A stretch of 64,000 bases of DNA, from assembly GCF_001007935.1 (NCBI RefSeq), contig NZ_CP011451.1, forward strand, positions 1,860,001 to 1,924,000, read 5' to 3'. The notes under the pieces are model-generated. The model did no database searches. It was not told where the DNA came from and was given only the letters and a program-made list of their open reading frames with translations. This document shows, piece after piece, positions 1 through 9,233 of this stretch (positions are counted from its first letter, which is position 1; each line of letters begins with the position of its first letter). The position numbers and the translations under genes are program-made. This DNA comes from Nitrosomonas communis. Its GTDB lineage: Bacteria > Pseudomonadota > Gammaproteobacteria > Burkholderiales > Nitrosomonadaceae.

Positions 1-287
1 AAACTATGCTCGCTTTTTTGCAAAATCATGTTCCGCCAGCAACCTCACCAATGTGTGGGAATTCAATTTGCCAGGATCGACGCTTCCTTGCTCGCGCCAT
101 GCCACAGCTGGAAGCGTATTTCCATTACCGTAATCTGGATGTCAGCACGATTAAGGAGTTGGCGAAACGCTGGAAACCTGAAATCATGGCTGGGTTGAAT
201 AAAGAAAGTAAGCACGAAGCGCTAGCAGATATTTATGATTCAATTAAAGAATTAAAATATTATCGTGAGCATTTTATCAGCGCTTAA
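1..287 (+). CDS. orn: Oligoribonuclease (3' part; 5' end outside window)
   Basis: Only the last 94 codons are visible, read in frame from base 3 and ending with TAA at 285-287. The segment has the highly conserved block [16 protein letters not shown], then [17 protein letters not shown], and the late exonuclease motif HEALADI, whose His and Asp belong to the DEDDh active site. The family is a 3'-5' exoribonuclease that degrades 2-5 nt RNAs (nanoRNA, pGpG) in the cytoplasm and is about 180 residues long, so roughly the first half is missing. An ATG at base 6 is an internal Met, not the start. The gene ends 36 bp before glgP on the same strand. Confidence 0.95.
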   Translation, partial: TMLAFLQNHVPPATSPMCGNSICQDRRFLARAMPQLEAYFHYRNLDVSTIKELAKRWKPEIMAGLNKESKHEALADIYDSIKELKYYREHFISA

Positions 288-323
288 TAGTCTCAGTATT
301 TATCTCGGCAAGGAGAGCATTCA

Positions 324-2879
324 ATGATTAATAAAACAACCTTTACTGTCACTGTTAATCCCAAAATACCGGCTCGGCTATCGCGCATGGAAGAATTAGC
401 CAATAATCTTAGATATAGCTGGGACCGTGAGACACGTAGTTTGTTTTCTCGTATTGATCCCCGCTTGTGGGGAGCAGCCGGGCATAATCCTAAGGCTTTT
501 CTCAGGCGAGTCGATGAGTCGTTACTGCACAAGGCTGCATCTGAACGAACATTTCTATCCAGTTATAACAGCGTGCTGTCATCTTATGATGCGTATCATG
601 CGGAACCCTTACAGTACGACCATATCGAAGGCTTCAGCCCACCTGACCGGATTGCCTATTTTTGCTTCGAATTTGGTTTTCATGAAAGCCTTCCAGTTTA
701 TTCTGGCGGGCTCGGTATTCTGGCTGGAGACCACTGCAAGGCAGCAAGCGATTTGCGTTTGCCATTGGTTGCAGTCGGATTGTTATACCGCCAAGGCTAT
801 TTCTTCCAGACCATCGACGCCCAAGGTAATCAGCAAGCAATTTATACTGATTCAGATTTTGAAGTTCTGCCGGTGAAGCCGGCTTTACATGATGATGGCT
901 CAGAAGTCCATATACAAATAGCCTTGCCGGGACGTAATGTAATGGTAAAAGTCTGGCGGACTATCATCGGCCACGTCAACTTGTATTTGCTGGATACGGA
1001 TTTACCGGAAAACCCTGAACATGACCGCTTGATCACCCATCAGCTTTATGGCGGAGATAAAAATATGCGGATCGAGCAGGAAATCCTTTTAGGGGTTGGT
1101 GGAGTCCGTGCGTTACAGAAAATGGGGATTAAACCAACCGTATGGCATAGTAATGAAGGGCATGCAGCCTTTATGATGCTGGAACGGGCACGCAATCTGG
1201 TGCAGCAGGGACTGGATTTTGCCAGTGCAATGGAGACAGTAGCTGTCAATACCATCTTTACTACGCATACCGCTGTACCTGCAGGACATGATCACTTCTC
1301 CAGAGCTATCATGCATGACTATTTTGCTGAATTTTGTCATGACTTGAAGATCTCCTGGGAAGAATTTATGGCATTGGGACATATGCCAGGTAGTGATGAC
1401 TTCAACATGACCACGTTGGCTATCCATATGTCACGCACGCATAATGGAGTTAGCAAGATACATGGCGATGTCTCCGCCCGTATTTGCCGCGATCTCTGGC
1501 CCCAAATTGAGCCAGAGGAAAATCCAATCACTTATATCACCAATGGCGTGCATGTCCCCACTTTTTTAGCGCAGGAATGGTCGAATTTATTTTATCGATA
1601 TCTGGGCTATGAATGGCGCGACAAAATGTGTGACATTGAATTCTGGTCACGTATTGATATGATTCCTGATCATTTGTTCTGGAGTGCGCGGCAGACATTA
1701 AAATCACAAATGTTCTACGGTATTCGTGCCCGCCTGACCGAGCAGAATAGACGCAATCGCGGCTCGGAGACGCATCTTGATCGGCTCCTGGAATTGGTTG
1801 ATCCTATCAATCCCAATGTATTGGTATTGGGCTTTGCGCGTCGCTTTGCAACCTATAAGCGTGCAGCCTTGTTATTCGAGAATCTCGACTGGTTAAGAAA
1901 AATCCTGCTTGACCCAGAGCGACCAGTATTACTCGTTTTTGCTGGCAAGGCACATCCCGCGGATATTCCTGGCCAGGATTTGATTCGAAGAGTTAGCCAG
2001 GTAGCACGACTGCCGGAATTTGAAGGGCGGATATTGCTGGTGGAAGGCTATGATATGCGTCTTGCCAGAAGACTGGTAGCTGGCGTGGATGTTTGGATCA
2101 ATAACCCTATTTACCCGCTTGAAGCAAGCGGCACTTCCGGCATGAAAGCAGGGATCAATGGCACGATCAACCTGAGTGTGCTCGATGGCTGGTGGGAAGA
2201 GGGCTTTGACGGAAAAAATGGCTGGGCCGTTAAACCAGCTTCGGATGATACTGAAGCTGGTGTGCGTGATAAAGATGAGAGTCAAGCATTCTACGAAATT
2301 CTGCAGGACCAGGTCATTCCCATGTATTACCACCGAGGCAAATTCGGCTATTCTGCTGAATGGGTCAAAATGGCCAAATATTCCATGGCTTCTCTGCTGC
2401 CGCGCTACAACGCAACGCGCATGGTGAATGAATATATCAAAAAATTTTATGCTCGTGCTCATGCACAAGGTGAGCACTATGCTCAAGATAATTTTGCGAA
2501 TGCCAAAAAAGTCGCTGCCTGGAAGGCGAAAGTAAGTGCAGCTTGGGGAGGTGTTTCGCTACGGCGGCAGGATACGCCGTGTAAGCGGATTGATTTCAGC
2601 AATGCCCTACATTTCAAATTGGCGGCTAAATTAAACGGTTTGCAACCTGATGATGTGGTGGTGGAACTGCTTATTTATCAAGAGAATAAGAAAGTTAGGT
2701 TAAACAGCTACCAGCATGTTCGTTTCAAGTTTGTGGGAATAAACGAAATGCAGGAACACTTGTTTGAGCTGAATTATGTGCCCGAGTTATGTGGTAAGAA
2801 GGAATATTATTTACGCATGCATCCCTACCATCCGCTGCTGACTCATCCGTTGGAGATGGGCATGATGGTGTGGGTATAA
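324..2879 (+). CDS. glgP: Alpha-glucan (glycogen) phosphorylase
   Basis: The 851-residue protein belongs to the bacterial/archaeal alpha-glucan phosphorylase branch, which carries an N-terminal DUF3417 segment (about residues 10-115), seen here as the SRMEELANNLRYSWD block. It releases glucose-1-phosphate from glycogen or maltodextrin using PLP. The catalytic block EASGTSGMKAGINGT lies near residues 600-614, and its Lys is the predicted PLP-binding residue. HSNEGHAAF and TFTTHT-like segments typical of the family are also present. A good ribosome site (AAGGAGAG at 309-316) precedes ATG 324. It follows orn closely but is not functionally related to it. No glgA, glgB or glgC lies in the window, so the glycogen locus is split or elsewhere. 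Confidence 0.94.
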   Translation: MINKTTFTVTVNPKIPARLSRMEELANNLRYSWDRETRSLFSRIDPRLWGAAGHNPKAFLRRVDESLLHKAASERTFLSSYNSVLSSYDAYHAEPLQYDHIEGFSPPDRIAYFCFEFGFHESLPVYSGGLGILAGDHCKAASDLRLPLVAVGLLYRQGYFFQTIDAQGNQQAIYTDSDFEVLPVKPALHDDGSEVHIQIALPGRNVMVKVWRTIIGHVNLYLLDTDLPENPEHDRLITHQLYGGDKNMRIEQEILLGVGGVRALQKMGIKPTVWHSNEGHAAFMMLERARNLVQQGLDFASAMETVAVNTIFTTHTAVPAGHDHFSRAIMHDYFAEFCHDLKISWEEFMALGHMPGSDDFNMTTLAIHMSRTHNGVSKIHGDVSARICRDLWPQIEPEENPITYITNGVHVPTFLAQEWSNLFYRYLGYEWRDKMCDIEFWSRIDMIPDHLFWSARQTLKSQMFYGIRARLTEQNRRNRGSETHLDRLLELVDPINPNVLVLGFARRFATYKRAALLFENLDWLRKILLDPERPVLLVFAGKAHPADIPGQDLIRRVSQVARLPEFEGRILLVEGYDMRLARRLVAGVDVWINNPIYPLEASGTSGMKAGINGTINLSVLDGWWEEGFDGKNGWAVKPASDDTEAGVRDKDESQAFYEILQDQVIPMYYHRGKFGYSAEWVKMAKYSMASLLPRYNATRMVNEYIKKFYARAHAQGEHYAQDNFANAKKVAAWKAKVSAAWGGVSLRRQDTPCKRIDFSNALHFKLAAKLNGLQPDDVVVELLIYQENKKVRLNSYQHVRFKFVGINEMQEHLFELNYVPELCGKKEYYLRMHPYHPLLTHPLEMGMMVWV

Positions 2880-2880
2880 A

Positions 2881-2909
2881 ATTTTGTGCGAAGCGTTATT
2901 TCGCAAAAT
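2881..2909. terminator. Inverted repeat after glgP
   Basis: ATTTT..GCGAA (2881-2892) pairs with TTCGCAAAAT (2900-2909), giving a ten-pair stem with a two-base bulge directly after the glgP stop codon. glgP and the CDF gene converge here, so it could end transcription from the left. There is no long T-run, so intrinsic activity is uncertain. Confidence 0.4.
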
Positions 2910-3009
2910 GGTACTGCTTAAAGGTTGCGCAGGTTCAAATTCGAAGTGCAATTTTTGATGACTGTTTGGTATAACTTATCGGTACTCCGGGGAATAGTTC
3001 ACACATGCC

Positions 3010-3061
3010 TCGAAGGCGAGCCTCAGACAGTATAAATAATACGGCCAGGTGAAACTGACCG
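3010..3061 (-). repeat. Degenerate copy F of the ~103-bp dispersed inverted-repeat element
   Basis: The segment from CGAAGGCGAGCC to the GGTGAAACTGAC block matches the inner part of the copy at 38658-38770 (GAAGGCAAGCCGCAGAC, TATAAA, GGCAAGGTAAAGCCGAC), in the same orientation. The outer inverted termini are not recognisable, so this is a worn or truncated copy. It lies between convergent glgP and the CDF exporter gene. Confidence 0.55.
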
Positions 3062-3122
3062 AGGCAGGTAATGATCGCACGGAGATAATAAGCCCGATGA
3101 TATCTTGCTTATATGCACATGC

Positions 3123-4013
3123 TCAGCAGCTTGGAGAGTGTACAACACGTGCAGGGGTTTCAGGTTGCAACGTTACGTGATCTATGCCATATTGCTCCGA
3201 TAGCATATGACGCAAATCGTCTAGAATACTGTCCCATTGATTGAGATCAAGCAGCACAACGTGGGCTGATAATGCGAATTGCTGCGATGACAATGACCAG
3301 ATATGCAGATCATGTACCGACAACACTCCTGGCCGGGCTGCCATTTCAGTGCCAATGGTCGTCAGCGACAACTCCAGGGGAACACCTTCCATCAAGCCAT
3401 GCAGCACTTCACGCAACAGACGCAAAGTGGAGTACAGGATAAACGCGACAATGAGCAGCGATAGCAGCGGGTCGATTAAAGTCCAACCGGTGAAGATGAT
3501 TACCAGCCCAGACAATATGGCAACGATAGAGGCTAGCAGGTCGCTCAAAACGTGTAATGCCGCGGCACGTTGGTTCAAGTCAGTCTCACTATGCCCTAGT
3601 AGGTACAGTACGAGCACATTGAGTACCAAACCAATAAATGCCACGGTAGACACGACCTCTCCTTGCACGGGCAGTGGTTGTTGCAGCCGTTCGACAGCAT
3701 GGATGATAACAATACTCGCCATTACCAGTATTAATAGACCATTGATTAAAGCTGCAAGGAACTCTGCACGGCCTAGCCCATAAGAATGGCGTGGCGTCGG
3801 GCGACGTTGCGCCAGCCAGGCCCCAAGTGAGGCGATCAGCAGAGCGCTGGTGTCGGTCAACATATGCCCGGCATCACTTAGTAATGCCAGCGAATTCGCC
3901 CACCAGCCCACACTGGCTTCTATCGCTGCATAGATGAGCGTAATGCTGGCAGCGAAATATAAGCGATGCGGGCTATTGTGGAGATGAGGTTGCTGGTGGT
4001 TGGGATGCCTCAT
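3123..4013 (-). CDS. CDF-family metal (zinc-type) cation exporter
   Basis: The 296-residue protein has six predicted membrane segments and then a cytoplasmic C-terminal domain, the plan of CzcD/ZitB cation diffusion facilitators. The metal-site signatures are SDAGHMLTD in the second helix (HxxxD) and HVLSD in the fifth (HxxxD), the arrangement of Zn2+/H+ antiporters. The C-terminal part contains HDLHIWSL, a conserved block of the dimerisation domain. The start ATG overlaps the stop of a 32-codon upstream ORF (ATGA at 4010-4013), suggesting translational coupling. Zinc (or Co/Cd) is inferred from family, not proven. No metal regulator gene is adjacent. Confidence 0.9.
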   Translation of the reverse strand: MRHPNHQQPHLHNSPHRLYFAASITLIYAAIEASVGWWANSLALLSDAGHMLTDTSALLIASLGAWLAQRRPTPRHSYGLGRAEFLAALINGLLILVMASIVIIHAVERLQQPLPVQGEVVSTVAFIGLVLNVLVLYLLGHSETDLNQRAAALHVLSDLLASIVAILSGLVIIFTGWTLIDPLLSLLIVAFILYSTLRLLREVLHGLMEGVPLELSLTTIGTEMAARPGVLSVHDLHIWSLSSQQFALSAHVVLLDLNQWDSILDDLRHMLSEQYGIDHVTLQPETPARVVHSPSC

Positions 4014-4108
4014 GCTATTTCGCTATACGGCAAGTGATCATGCAACTTAATACCTGGTACGCTGCCGTAGTCAGCGGGAAGTTTGGCAGTGATTTCATAT
4101 CGCAGCAT
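4010..4108 (-). CDS. 32-residue ORF translationally coupled to CDF exporter
   Basis: An ATG at 4108-4106 (reverse strand) is preceded by AAGGAG with suitable spacing and opens a 32-codon frame beginning MLRYEITAKLPADYG and ending at a TGA that shares bases with the exporter's ATG. The protein has two histidines (LHDH) and a proline-rich middle, no signal peptide and no membrane segment. Good ribosome site plus ATGA overlap argue that it is translated. It could be a leader peptide tuning exporter translation, a tiny functional protein, or the last remnant of a larger gene. No family is recognised. Confidence 0.5.
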   Translation of the reverse strand: MLRYEITAKLPADYGSVPGIKLHDHLPYSEIA

Positions 4109-4148
4109 ATTAACATTCTCCTTATTAGGTGATTGTTAAGGGATATTT

Positions 4149-4251
4149 ATCCCATTTCTAAATCAAACCTAGTTTTGTCGGCTTCACCTTGACGTTTTAT
4201 TTTTTCTGTCTGCGGCTCGCCTTCGTGTCAGGTTTAATTTGAAAATGGAAT
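4149..4251 (+). repeat. Copy A of the ~103-bp dispersed inverted-repeat element
   Basis: The left end CCATTTCTAAATCAAACC and the right end GGTTTAATTTGAAAATGG are near-perfect inverted repeats of about 21 bp. The inner part reads TTTTGTCGGCTTCACCTTG, an AT-rich loop, and TCTGCGGCTCGCCTTCG. The same layout recurs at 15396, 24057, 38658 and 51311. It lies between panC and the CDF leader ORF. Confidence 0.85.
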
Positions 4252-4313
4252 TGTTTCTGTTTTTCGTTTACTAGCACTTCGTCTCGCTTGATGGCTTGTT
4301 CAGACTTTCCCGG

Positions 4314-5150
4314 CTATAAGGTAAGCGCAATCTCCAGATTATCGATTAAGCGAGTCTGGCCCAGCCAGCCTGCGCCGAGGATGACCAGATCCGTGTCGCT
4401 GGTATTGGCCGGCAGCAGTGTTTTACGCTGTTGCAAGGCAATATAGTCGACCTTCCATCCCTGCTTGGCGAGCTCACATTTTGCCCGCTCTTCTAATAGC
4501 CGGAGATTATGATCGCCTTGTTCTATTTTTTGTTTCACATGAAACAGTGTGCGAAACAAATGACTGGCTTGCTGTCTTTGCGACTCGCTCAGATAGCTGT
4601 TGCGTGAACTTAACGCAAGACCATCTTCTGCGCGCACTGTTTCACCCGCCATAATCTCGATAGGTAAATTCAATTGCTGCCCCATCTTTTGCATCAGATG
4701 CAGTTGCTGATAATCTTTTTTGCCAAATATGGCGATATGTGGCTGGACGATATTAAACAGTTTTAGCACAATAATTGCTACACCTCGAAAAAAACCAGGG
4801 CGGAATTGTCCTTCCAGCGTATCAGCTACGGCCGGGAGCAGTAGTTGAAATTCCTGAGGGACTGGATAAAGTTCTTTTTCGTCAGGTAAAAACACGATTT
4901 CCACCCCGAGCTGCTCCAAAAGATGGCAATCGGTTGTTTGGGTGCGTGGATATCGATCGAAATCTTCGTGCGGAGCAAATTGTAGCCGATTAACGAAAAT
5001 ACTGACGACGGTACAGCCTGCATGCTGCTGAGCTAGTTGAACCAATGACAAATGACCCTGATGCAAATTGCCCATGGTCGGTACTAACGCTATGGACGAT
5101 TCACGTTTAAGGCGGGTTCGCAACGATGCAATATCAGTAATGATTTCCAC
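4314..5150 (-). CDS. panC: Pantothenate synthetase
   Basis: The 278-residue protein condenses pantoate and beta-alanine with ATP to make pantothenate, the precursor of coenzyme A. The nucleotide-binding signature [14 protein letters not shown] (about residues 24-37) has the HxGH motif of the nucleotidyltransferase superfamily, and FGKKDYQQL and [11 protein letters not shown] match the conserved pantoate/ATP-site blocks. Length is normal for PanC (about 280). It is the last gene of the leftward run pcnB-folK-dNK-panB-panC, 32 bp after panB, so the last two pantothenate steps are probably co-transcribed. Confidence 0.96.
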   Translation of the reverse strand: MEIITDIASLRTRLKRESSIALVPTMGNLHQGHLSLVQLAQQHAGCTVVSIFVNRLQFAPHEDFDRYPRTQTTDCHLLEQLGVEIVFLPDEKELYPVPQEFQLLLPAVADTLEGQFRPGFFRGVAIIVLKLFNIVQPHIAIFGKKDYQQLHLMQKMGQQLNLPIEIMAGETVRAEDGLALSSRNSYLSESQRQQASHLFRTLFHVKQKIEQGDHNLRLLEERAKCELAKQGWKVDYIALQQRKTLLPANTSDTDLVILGAGWLGQTRLIDNLEIALTL

Positions 5151-5182
5151 AGCCAGTGCTTTAGGATAAATGAAATGAATGG

Positions 5183-5974
5183 TTAGAAAGTATGCTCTGC
5201 TGCCGGGAATTTTCCTGCCTTGACTTCTTGTACATAATGTTCGATCGCGGCTTGGATGCTGTCAGTGCCTATCATGAAATTTTTGACAAACCGGGGTTTA
5301 TTGCCTCGATAAATGCCCAGCATATCATGCAACACGAGTACCTGAGCAGAGCAATTGACTCCTGCGCCGATACCGATAGTGGGAATAGACAACTCCCGGC
5401 TAATTCTAGCCGCTAAAGCTGCTGGAATCGTTTCCATAAGCAATATGCCTACCCCTGCTTCCTGTAGTAGCATAGCGTCATTCAGAAGTTGTTCAGCTTC
5501 GTTGGTGGTTCGTCCCTGGACTTTGTAGCCGCCCAACTGATGAACCGACTGTGGCATCAAGCCGATATGAGCACAGACAGGAATACCGCGCTGAGTAAGA
5601 AAATCGATGGTGTCAGTCATAATTTGACCGCCTTCAATCTTGACCATCTGTGCGCCTGCGGCCATGAGTCTGGTTGCATTCATGAAAGTTTCTTCAGGTG
5701 ATACCTGGGAAGTGCCAAAAGGCATGTCAACCATGATGAAGGCTTTGTTTGATCCGCGCACTACGCACTGAGTATGATAAATCATATCATCCAGCGTGAC
5801 GGGTAATGTGGTAGTATGGCCTTGCATGACATTGCCTAGTGAATCACCTACCAAAATAATATCGACGCCGGCATTTTCCAGTATGGCTGCAAAGGTCGCA
5901 TCATAGCAAGTCAGTGCAGCGATCTTATTGCCTGCTGCATGCATTTTCTGTAAGGTATCTCGAGTTATTCTCAT
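5183..5974 (-). CDS. panB: 3-methyl-2-oxobutanoate hydroxymethyltransferase
   Basis: The 263-residue protein transfers a hydroxymethyl group from 5,10-methylene-tetrahydrofolate to alpha-ketoisovalerate, giving ketopantoate. It shows the family blocks [11 protein letters not shown], the metal-site region VDMPFG, VKIEGG, and a long [19 protein letters not shown] stretch, on a TIM-barrel of normal length. It sits 21 bp after the deoxynucleoside kinase and 32 bp before panC. The preceding folK links the operon to folate supply, the cofactor of this step. Confidence 0.96.
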   Translation of the reverse strand: MRITRDTLQKMHAAGNKIAALTCYDATFAAILENAGVDIILVGDSLGNVMQGHTTTLPVTLDDMIYHTQCVVRGSNKAFIMVDMPFGTSQVSPEETFMNATRLMAAGAQMVKIEGGQIMTDTIDFLTQRGIPVCAHIGLMPQSVHQLGGYKVQGRTTNEAEQLLNDAMLLQEAGVGILLMETIPAALAARISRELSIPTIGIGAGVNCSAQVLVLHDMLGIYRGNKPRFVKNFMIGTDSIQAAIEHYVQEVKAGKFPAAEHTF

Positions 5975-5995
5975 GACGGTTTAGTCCATAATGAC

Positions 5996-6649
5996 TTATA
6001 GATATTCTCTCAGGCCACAGTTGAAATATTCCCGCGCACCTCTCATCTGATTAAGACGCTGGAGTAACAAGTTGAAATCGGCCGTGTTGTTGGCAAAATT
6101 GAGATTCTCGCTATTGACGATGATGACAGGCGTTTTTTCATATTGATGAAAAAACTGTGTGTAGCTACTCGATAACTTATATAGATAGTCTTCGGATATA
6201 TTTTTCTCATAAGTACTACCACGACGCTTGATACGTTCTAACAGTTTTTCTGGTGAAGCCTGAAGATAAATGACGAGATCAGGAGAAGGCGCTTGGGGCT
6301 GTATTTGAGAATAAATTTTCTGATAGAGATCATATTCGGATTTGTTCAGTGTCATACGAGCAAATAATTGATCTTTCTCCAATAAAAAATCACTGATCAT
6401 TGGTTTTGAAAGAACGTCTGCCTGCGTCACATATCGGAATTGATCAATACGTTGCAGTAAAAAGAATAGCTGCGTAGGTAATGCGTAGCACGAGCGGTCG
6501 CTATAAAATTTTTCGAGGAAAGGGTTTTCTTCCGGGCGTTCCAGCATTAAGGCACATTCCAGATGGTCTGCCATATTCTGGGCAAGACTGGTTTTGCCAG
6601 CGCCAACTGGGCCTTCGATAGCAATGTAGTGATATTTTTCAAGTATCAT
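5996..6649 (-). CDS. Deoxynucleoside kinase family protein
   Basis: The 217-residue protein has the Walker A loop GPVGAGKTSLAQ near its N terminus (about residues 14-25) and the lid/LERIKRRGSTYE region of deoxyadenosine/deoxyguanosine-type kinases, and is near the usual 205-220 residues. It probably phosphorylates deoxynucleosides in salvage; the preferred base cannot be read from sequence. Its ATG overlaps the folK stop by 4 bp. This kinase between folK and panB is a common betaproteobacterial arrangement, but its link to pantothenate synthesis is not clear. Confidence 0.88.
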   Translation of the reverse strand: MILEKYHYIAIEGPVGAGKTSLAQNMADHLECALMLERPEENPFLEKFYSDRSCYALPTQLFFLLQRIDQFRYVTQADVLSKPMISDFLLEKDQLFARMTLNKSEYDLYQKIYSQIQPQAPSPDLVIYLQASPEKLLERIKRRGSTYEKNISEDYLYKLSSSYTQFFHQYEKTPVIIVNSENLNFANNTADFNLLLQRLNQMRGAREYFNCGLREYL

Positions 6650-7170
6650 GATGATGAAATATATTCAAGTCGTTGTTGTGTACATGCGACCAGTAGCTCG
6701 CTAACCAACCCCTGGCCAGGAATTTTACAACCACGTGTGATTTCCATAAGTGGCTGTAATACGAATGCGCGTTCATGCATACGGGGATGTGGCAAGACCA
6801 AACCTTCCTCATGACATTGCAGATCATCATATAACAATAAATCAAGATCGAGAGTGCGCGGCGCATTGGGATAAGTTCGAATACGCCCGCAACGCCGTTC
6901 AATTTCAAGTAAAGCCATAAGGAGAGCCCGCGGCATAAGCATTGTTTCGATGTGGACAACTGCATTAATGAAATCAGGCTGATCAACTGTCCCCATCGCT
7001 GCGCTGCGGTATAGGGAAGATTGTCTTATCAAGCGGGAGTCAGGAAGCTCTGTTAGCAGTGAAATAGCTCGTCTGATTTGAAATAAAGGGTTTTCCAAAT
7101 TGCTGCCTAGCCCAATAAAGGCCTGACTGGCTGATTGAGTCGGAATGGATGGTATCAGATCATTTTCCAT
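6646..7170 (-). CDS. folK: 2-amino-4-hydroxy-6-hydroxymethyldihydropteridine pyrophosphokinase
   Basis: The 174-residue protein has the HPPK features IGLGSNLENP at the N terminus (ATP/pterin site), NAVVHIET, and the signature RTLDLDLLLYDD with the Mg-binding Asp pair, followed by LPHPRMHERAFVL. It transfers pyrophosphate to the pterin alcohol in folate synthesis. It starts 8 bp after pcnB stops and overlaps the kinase gene by 4 bp. The pcnB-folK neighbourhood is widespread in proteobacteria. Confidence 0.96.
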   Translation of the reverse strand: MENDLIPSIPTQSASQAFIGLGSNLENPLFQIRRAISLLTELPDSRLIRQSSLYRSAAMGTVDQPDFINAVVHIETMLMPRALLMALLEIERRCGRIRTYPNAPRTLDLDLLLYDDLQCHEEGLVLPHPRMHERAFVLQPLMEITRGCKIPGQGLVSELLVACTQQRLEYISSS

Positions 7171-7178
7171 AATAGCCG

Positions 7179-8555
7179 CTAAATTGGTGACGTCGCTTTT
7201 TTATGGTCTGTTGTTCCGGCTGATTTGCGTCGGCGGTTTCTTTTGCGTCGTTTGGGTGCCGTTTCCTTTAACAGCATCGCTTCGCGTGTAGCGGTATCAG
7301 CATGCTGGAAAATTTTCCACCACTGTCCTACTTCCATATCGAGCTCGCCACTTTCACAGCGTAACATAAGAAAATCATATGCCGCACGGAAACGCGGATG
7401 TTCAAGTAAGCGGAATGGCTTATGTCCTGCTCGCATCAGAAATCGTGGCTGTAATGTCCAGATATCATAAATGATGGAATCCAGCCGCCGTGGTAGAGCG
7501 AGCTGCTGACGTTGTAATGTTAATATTTCAACCATAGACAAATGCAGTGCAGGCATAGGTTTTTCTCCAGCAGCCTGGTGTTTATTCCAGGCTGCCAGCA
7601 CTTCATGCCAGAGTAGCGTTGCAAACAAGAAGCCTGGTGAGATGGGCTTGCCCTCCTGCACGCGCTTATCGGTATTCTCAAGCGCTAAAGTAATAAAGCG
7701 TTCACCTAGGGGTTGCTCAAGAATGACATCCAGCATGGGAAGTAAACCATGATGAAGTCCGCGCATACGTAAATCCAAAACACAAGCAAGCGAGTGGCCA
7801 GACATTAATAGTTTTAGCATTTCATCGAATAATCGGGCTGCTGGCACATTCTGCAACAGGGGGGCCAAATCGCCTATGGGCACTGCCGTCTCTTCATCAA
7901 GCTGGATATCAAGTTTGGCAGCCAGCCGAACTGCTCGTAGCATGCGCACCGGATCTTCCCGATAACGTTGGGTAGGCTCGCCAATGATGCGCAAGCGTTT
8001 CGCCTCAATATCCTCATAGCCGTTGAGATAATCAAGAATTTCTTCGGTAGCGGGATTATAAAACAACGCATTAACCGTAAAATCCCGCCGCATCACGTCT
8101 TCTTCTTGACTGCCAAAAATATTGTCCTGCAGTAAACGCCCGTGTTGATCAGCATGGCTCTCAGTATTTATTTCCATACTGCCATTAATAGGGTAATTGG
8201 CACGAAAAGTGGATACTTCCACAATCTCGCTGCCATAAGTGACGTGTACCAGTCGAAAACGTCGCCCAATGATACGAGAACGGCGGAATAACGCACGTAC
8301 TTCCTCGGGAGTCGCATTGGTTGCAACATCAAAGTCCTTGGGCTCCAGTCCCAGCAATAAATCACGAATGGCGCCCCCGACGACAAATGCAGAAAACCCG
8401 GCTTGTTGTAACACTACAGTTACCTTTAATGCACCTGGACTAATTTGATTGCGGCTAATGCAATGTTCCTTGCGAAGTATCGTGCGCAACACTGGGACAG
8501 TGTTGGCAGTAGATGAATTGCGCATGAAAATACGTTGAAAAAATTTATGGATCAT
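7179..8555 (-). CDS. pcnB: Poly(A) polymerase I
   Basis: The 458-residue class II nucleotidyltransferase has FVVGGAIRDLLLGLEPKDFDVATNATPE (two parts of the catalytic head, with the DxD pair) and the RRDFTVNALFYNPATEEILDYLNG block shared with CCA-adding enzymes. The length, the RYREDPVRMLRAVRLAAKLD segment and a basic tail (KRRKRNRRRK near the C terminus) favour the polyadenylating PcnB type rather than a CCA enzyme. It adds 3' A tails that promote RNA decay. The annotated ATG (8555) has no clear ribosome site; the next Met at 8525 is an alternative. It heads the leftward operon ending in panC. Confidence 0.93.
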   Translation of the reverse strand: MIHKFFQRIFMRNSSTANTVPVLRTILRKEHCISRNQISPGALKVTVVLQQAGFSAFVVGGAIRDLLLGLEPKDFDVATNATPEEVRALFRRSRIIGRRFRLVHVTYGSEIVEVSTFRANYPINGSMEINTESHADQHGRLLQDNIFGSQEEDVMRRDFTVNALFYNPATEEILDYLNGYEDIEAKRLRIIGEPTQRYREDPVRMLRAVRLAAKLDIQLDEETAVPIGDLAPLLQNVPAARLFDEMLKLLMSGHSLACVLDLRMRGLHHGLLPMLDVILEQPLGERFITLALENTDKRVQEGKPISPGFLFATLLWHEVLAAWNKHQAAGEKPMPALHLSMVEILTLQRQQLALPRRLDSIIYDIWTLQPRFLMRAGHKPFRLLEHPRFRAAYDFLMLRCESGELDMEVGQWWKIFQHADTATREAMLLKETAPKRRKRNRRRKSAGTTDHKKATSPI

Positions 8556-8762
8556 TGCAAGATGCTGAAAGGATCAGTCACGGATTCTCCTGAAATCTGT
8601 AATGGGATGAGCGTATAACGGAACAATTCTCAGGCGAGACAAGTTCTTTCCTGCAGCTAGGCGCATTGCCGCATTCTCTGCTAATACGATATATCCTATC
8701 TGCCTTAGCGATTTTACTATGCGGGCAAGTGAAAAGTTTTTAAAGCTATCTTTATCAGTCAT

Positions 8763-9233
8763 GGGATGGGCTTACCAACCAAGCGTTCAACTGCAATGCT
8801 AGGATTATACACTTGGTGATGTATTCAGATTAAGTGGTTCATTTTATTTAAATTAACCACACTCGTCATGGGTCTAACACCCCGATTTTAAGGATGGGTT
8901 ATCAACAAAACGAGAGCAGAAGTCAAATGAGAGTTTTAACGAAAATGGAGAGAAATGCAATATTCGGAAGAATAAGTGTGGTTGACAAGCAACAACACCG
9001 ATGAATCGAATCAAGGAGATACTAAAATTAAAATAGGCATAATATTCATGCCATTGTTAGAAATCCGTTGTGCGATCCAGGATAACTCGATCATAAAGCT
9101 GCTGAAAGCGAATAACAGCAGAATAAGCAACAAAAAATTAAAGTAATCAAGTAATAGTGATGGTAATGCTAAGCGGATACATAAGCAAACGAGCGATTAA
9201 TTGATAGCAATTAAGTTATTATGAAAAATTGGG
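8763..9233. other. 471-bp AT-rich spacer without a gene
   Basis: Between pcnB and rnpB there is no frame with a plausible ribosome site and no recognisable RNA or palindrome. The right part probably holds the 3' processing region of the leftward RNase P RNA. Confidence 0.5.

Noticed and set aside
2931..2950. T-loop-like GGTTCAAATTC, possible tRNA remnant
   Set aside because: No T-stem complementarity and no acceptor or anticodon stem around it.
3239..3252. TTGATTGAGATCAA, an exact FNR-consensus match
   Set aside because: It lies inside the coding region of the CDF exporter near its C terminus, far from any start; most likely chance.
8574..8762. 62-residue frame upstream of pcnB
   Set aside because: No ribosome site before its ATG, no recognised family and no typical protein pattern.
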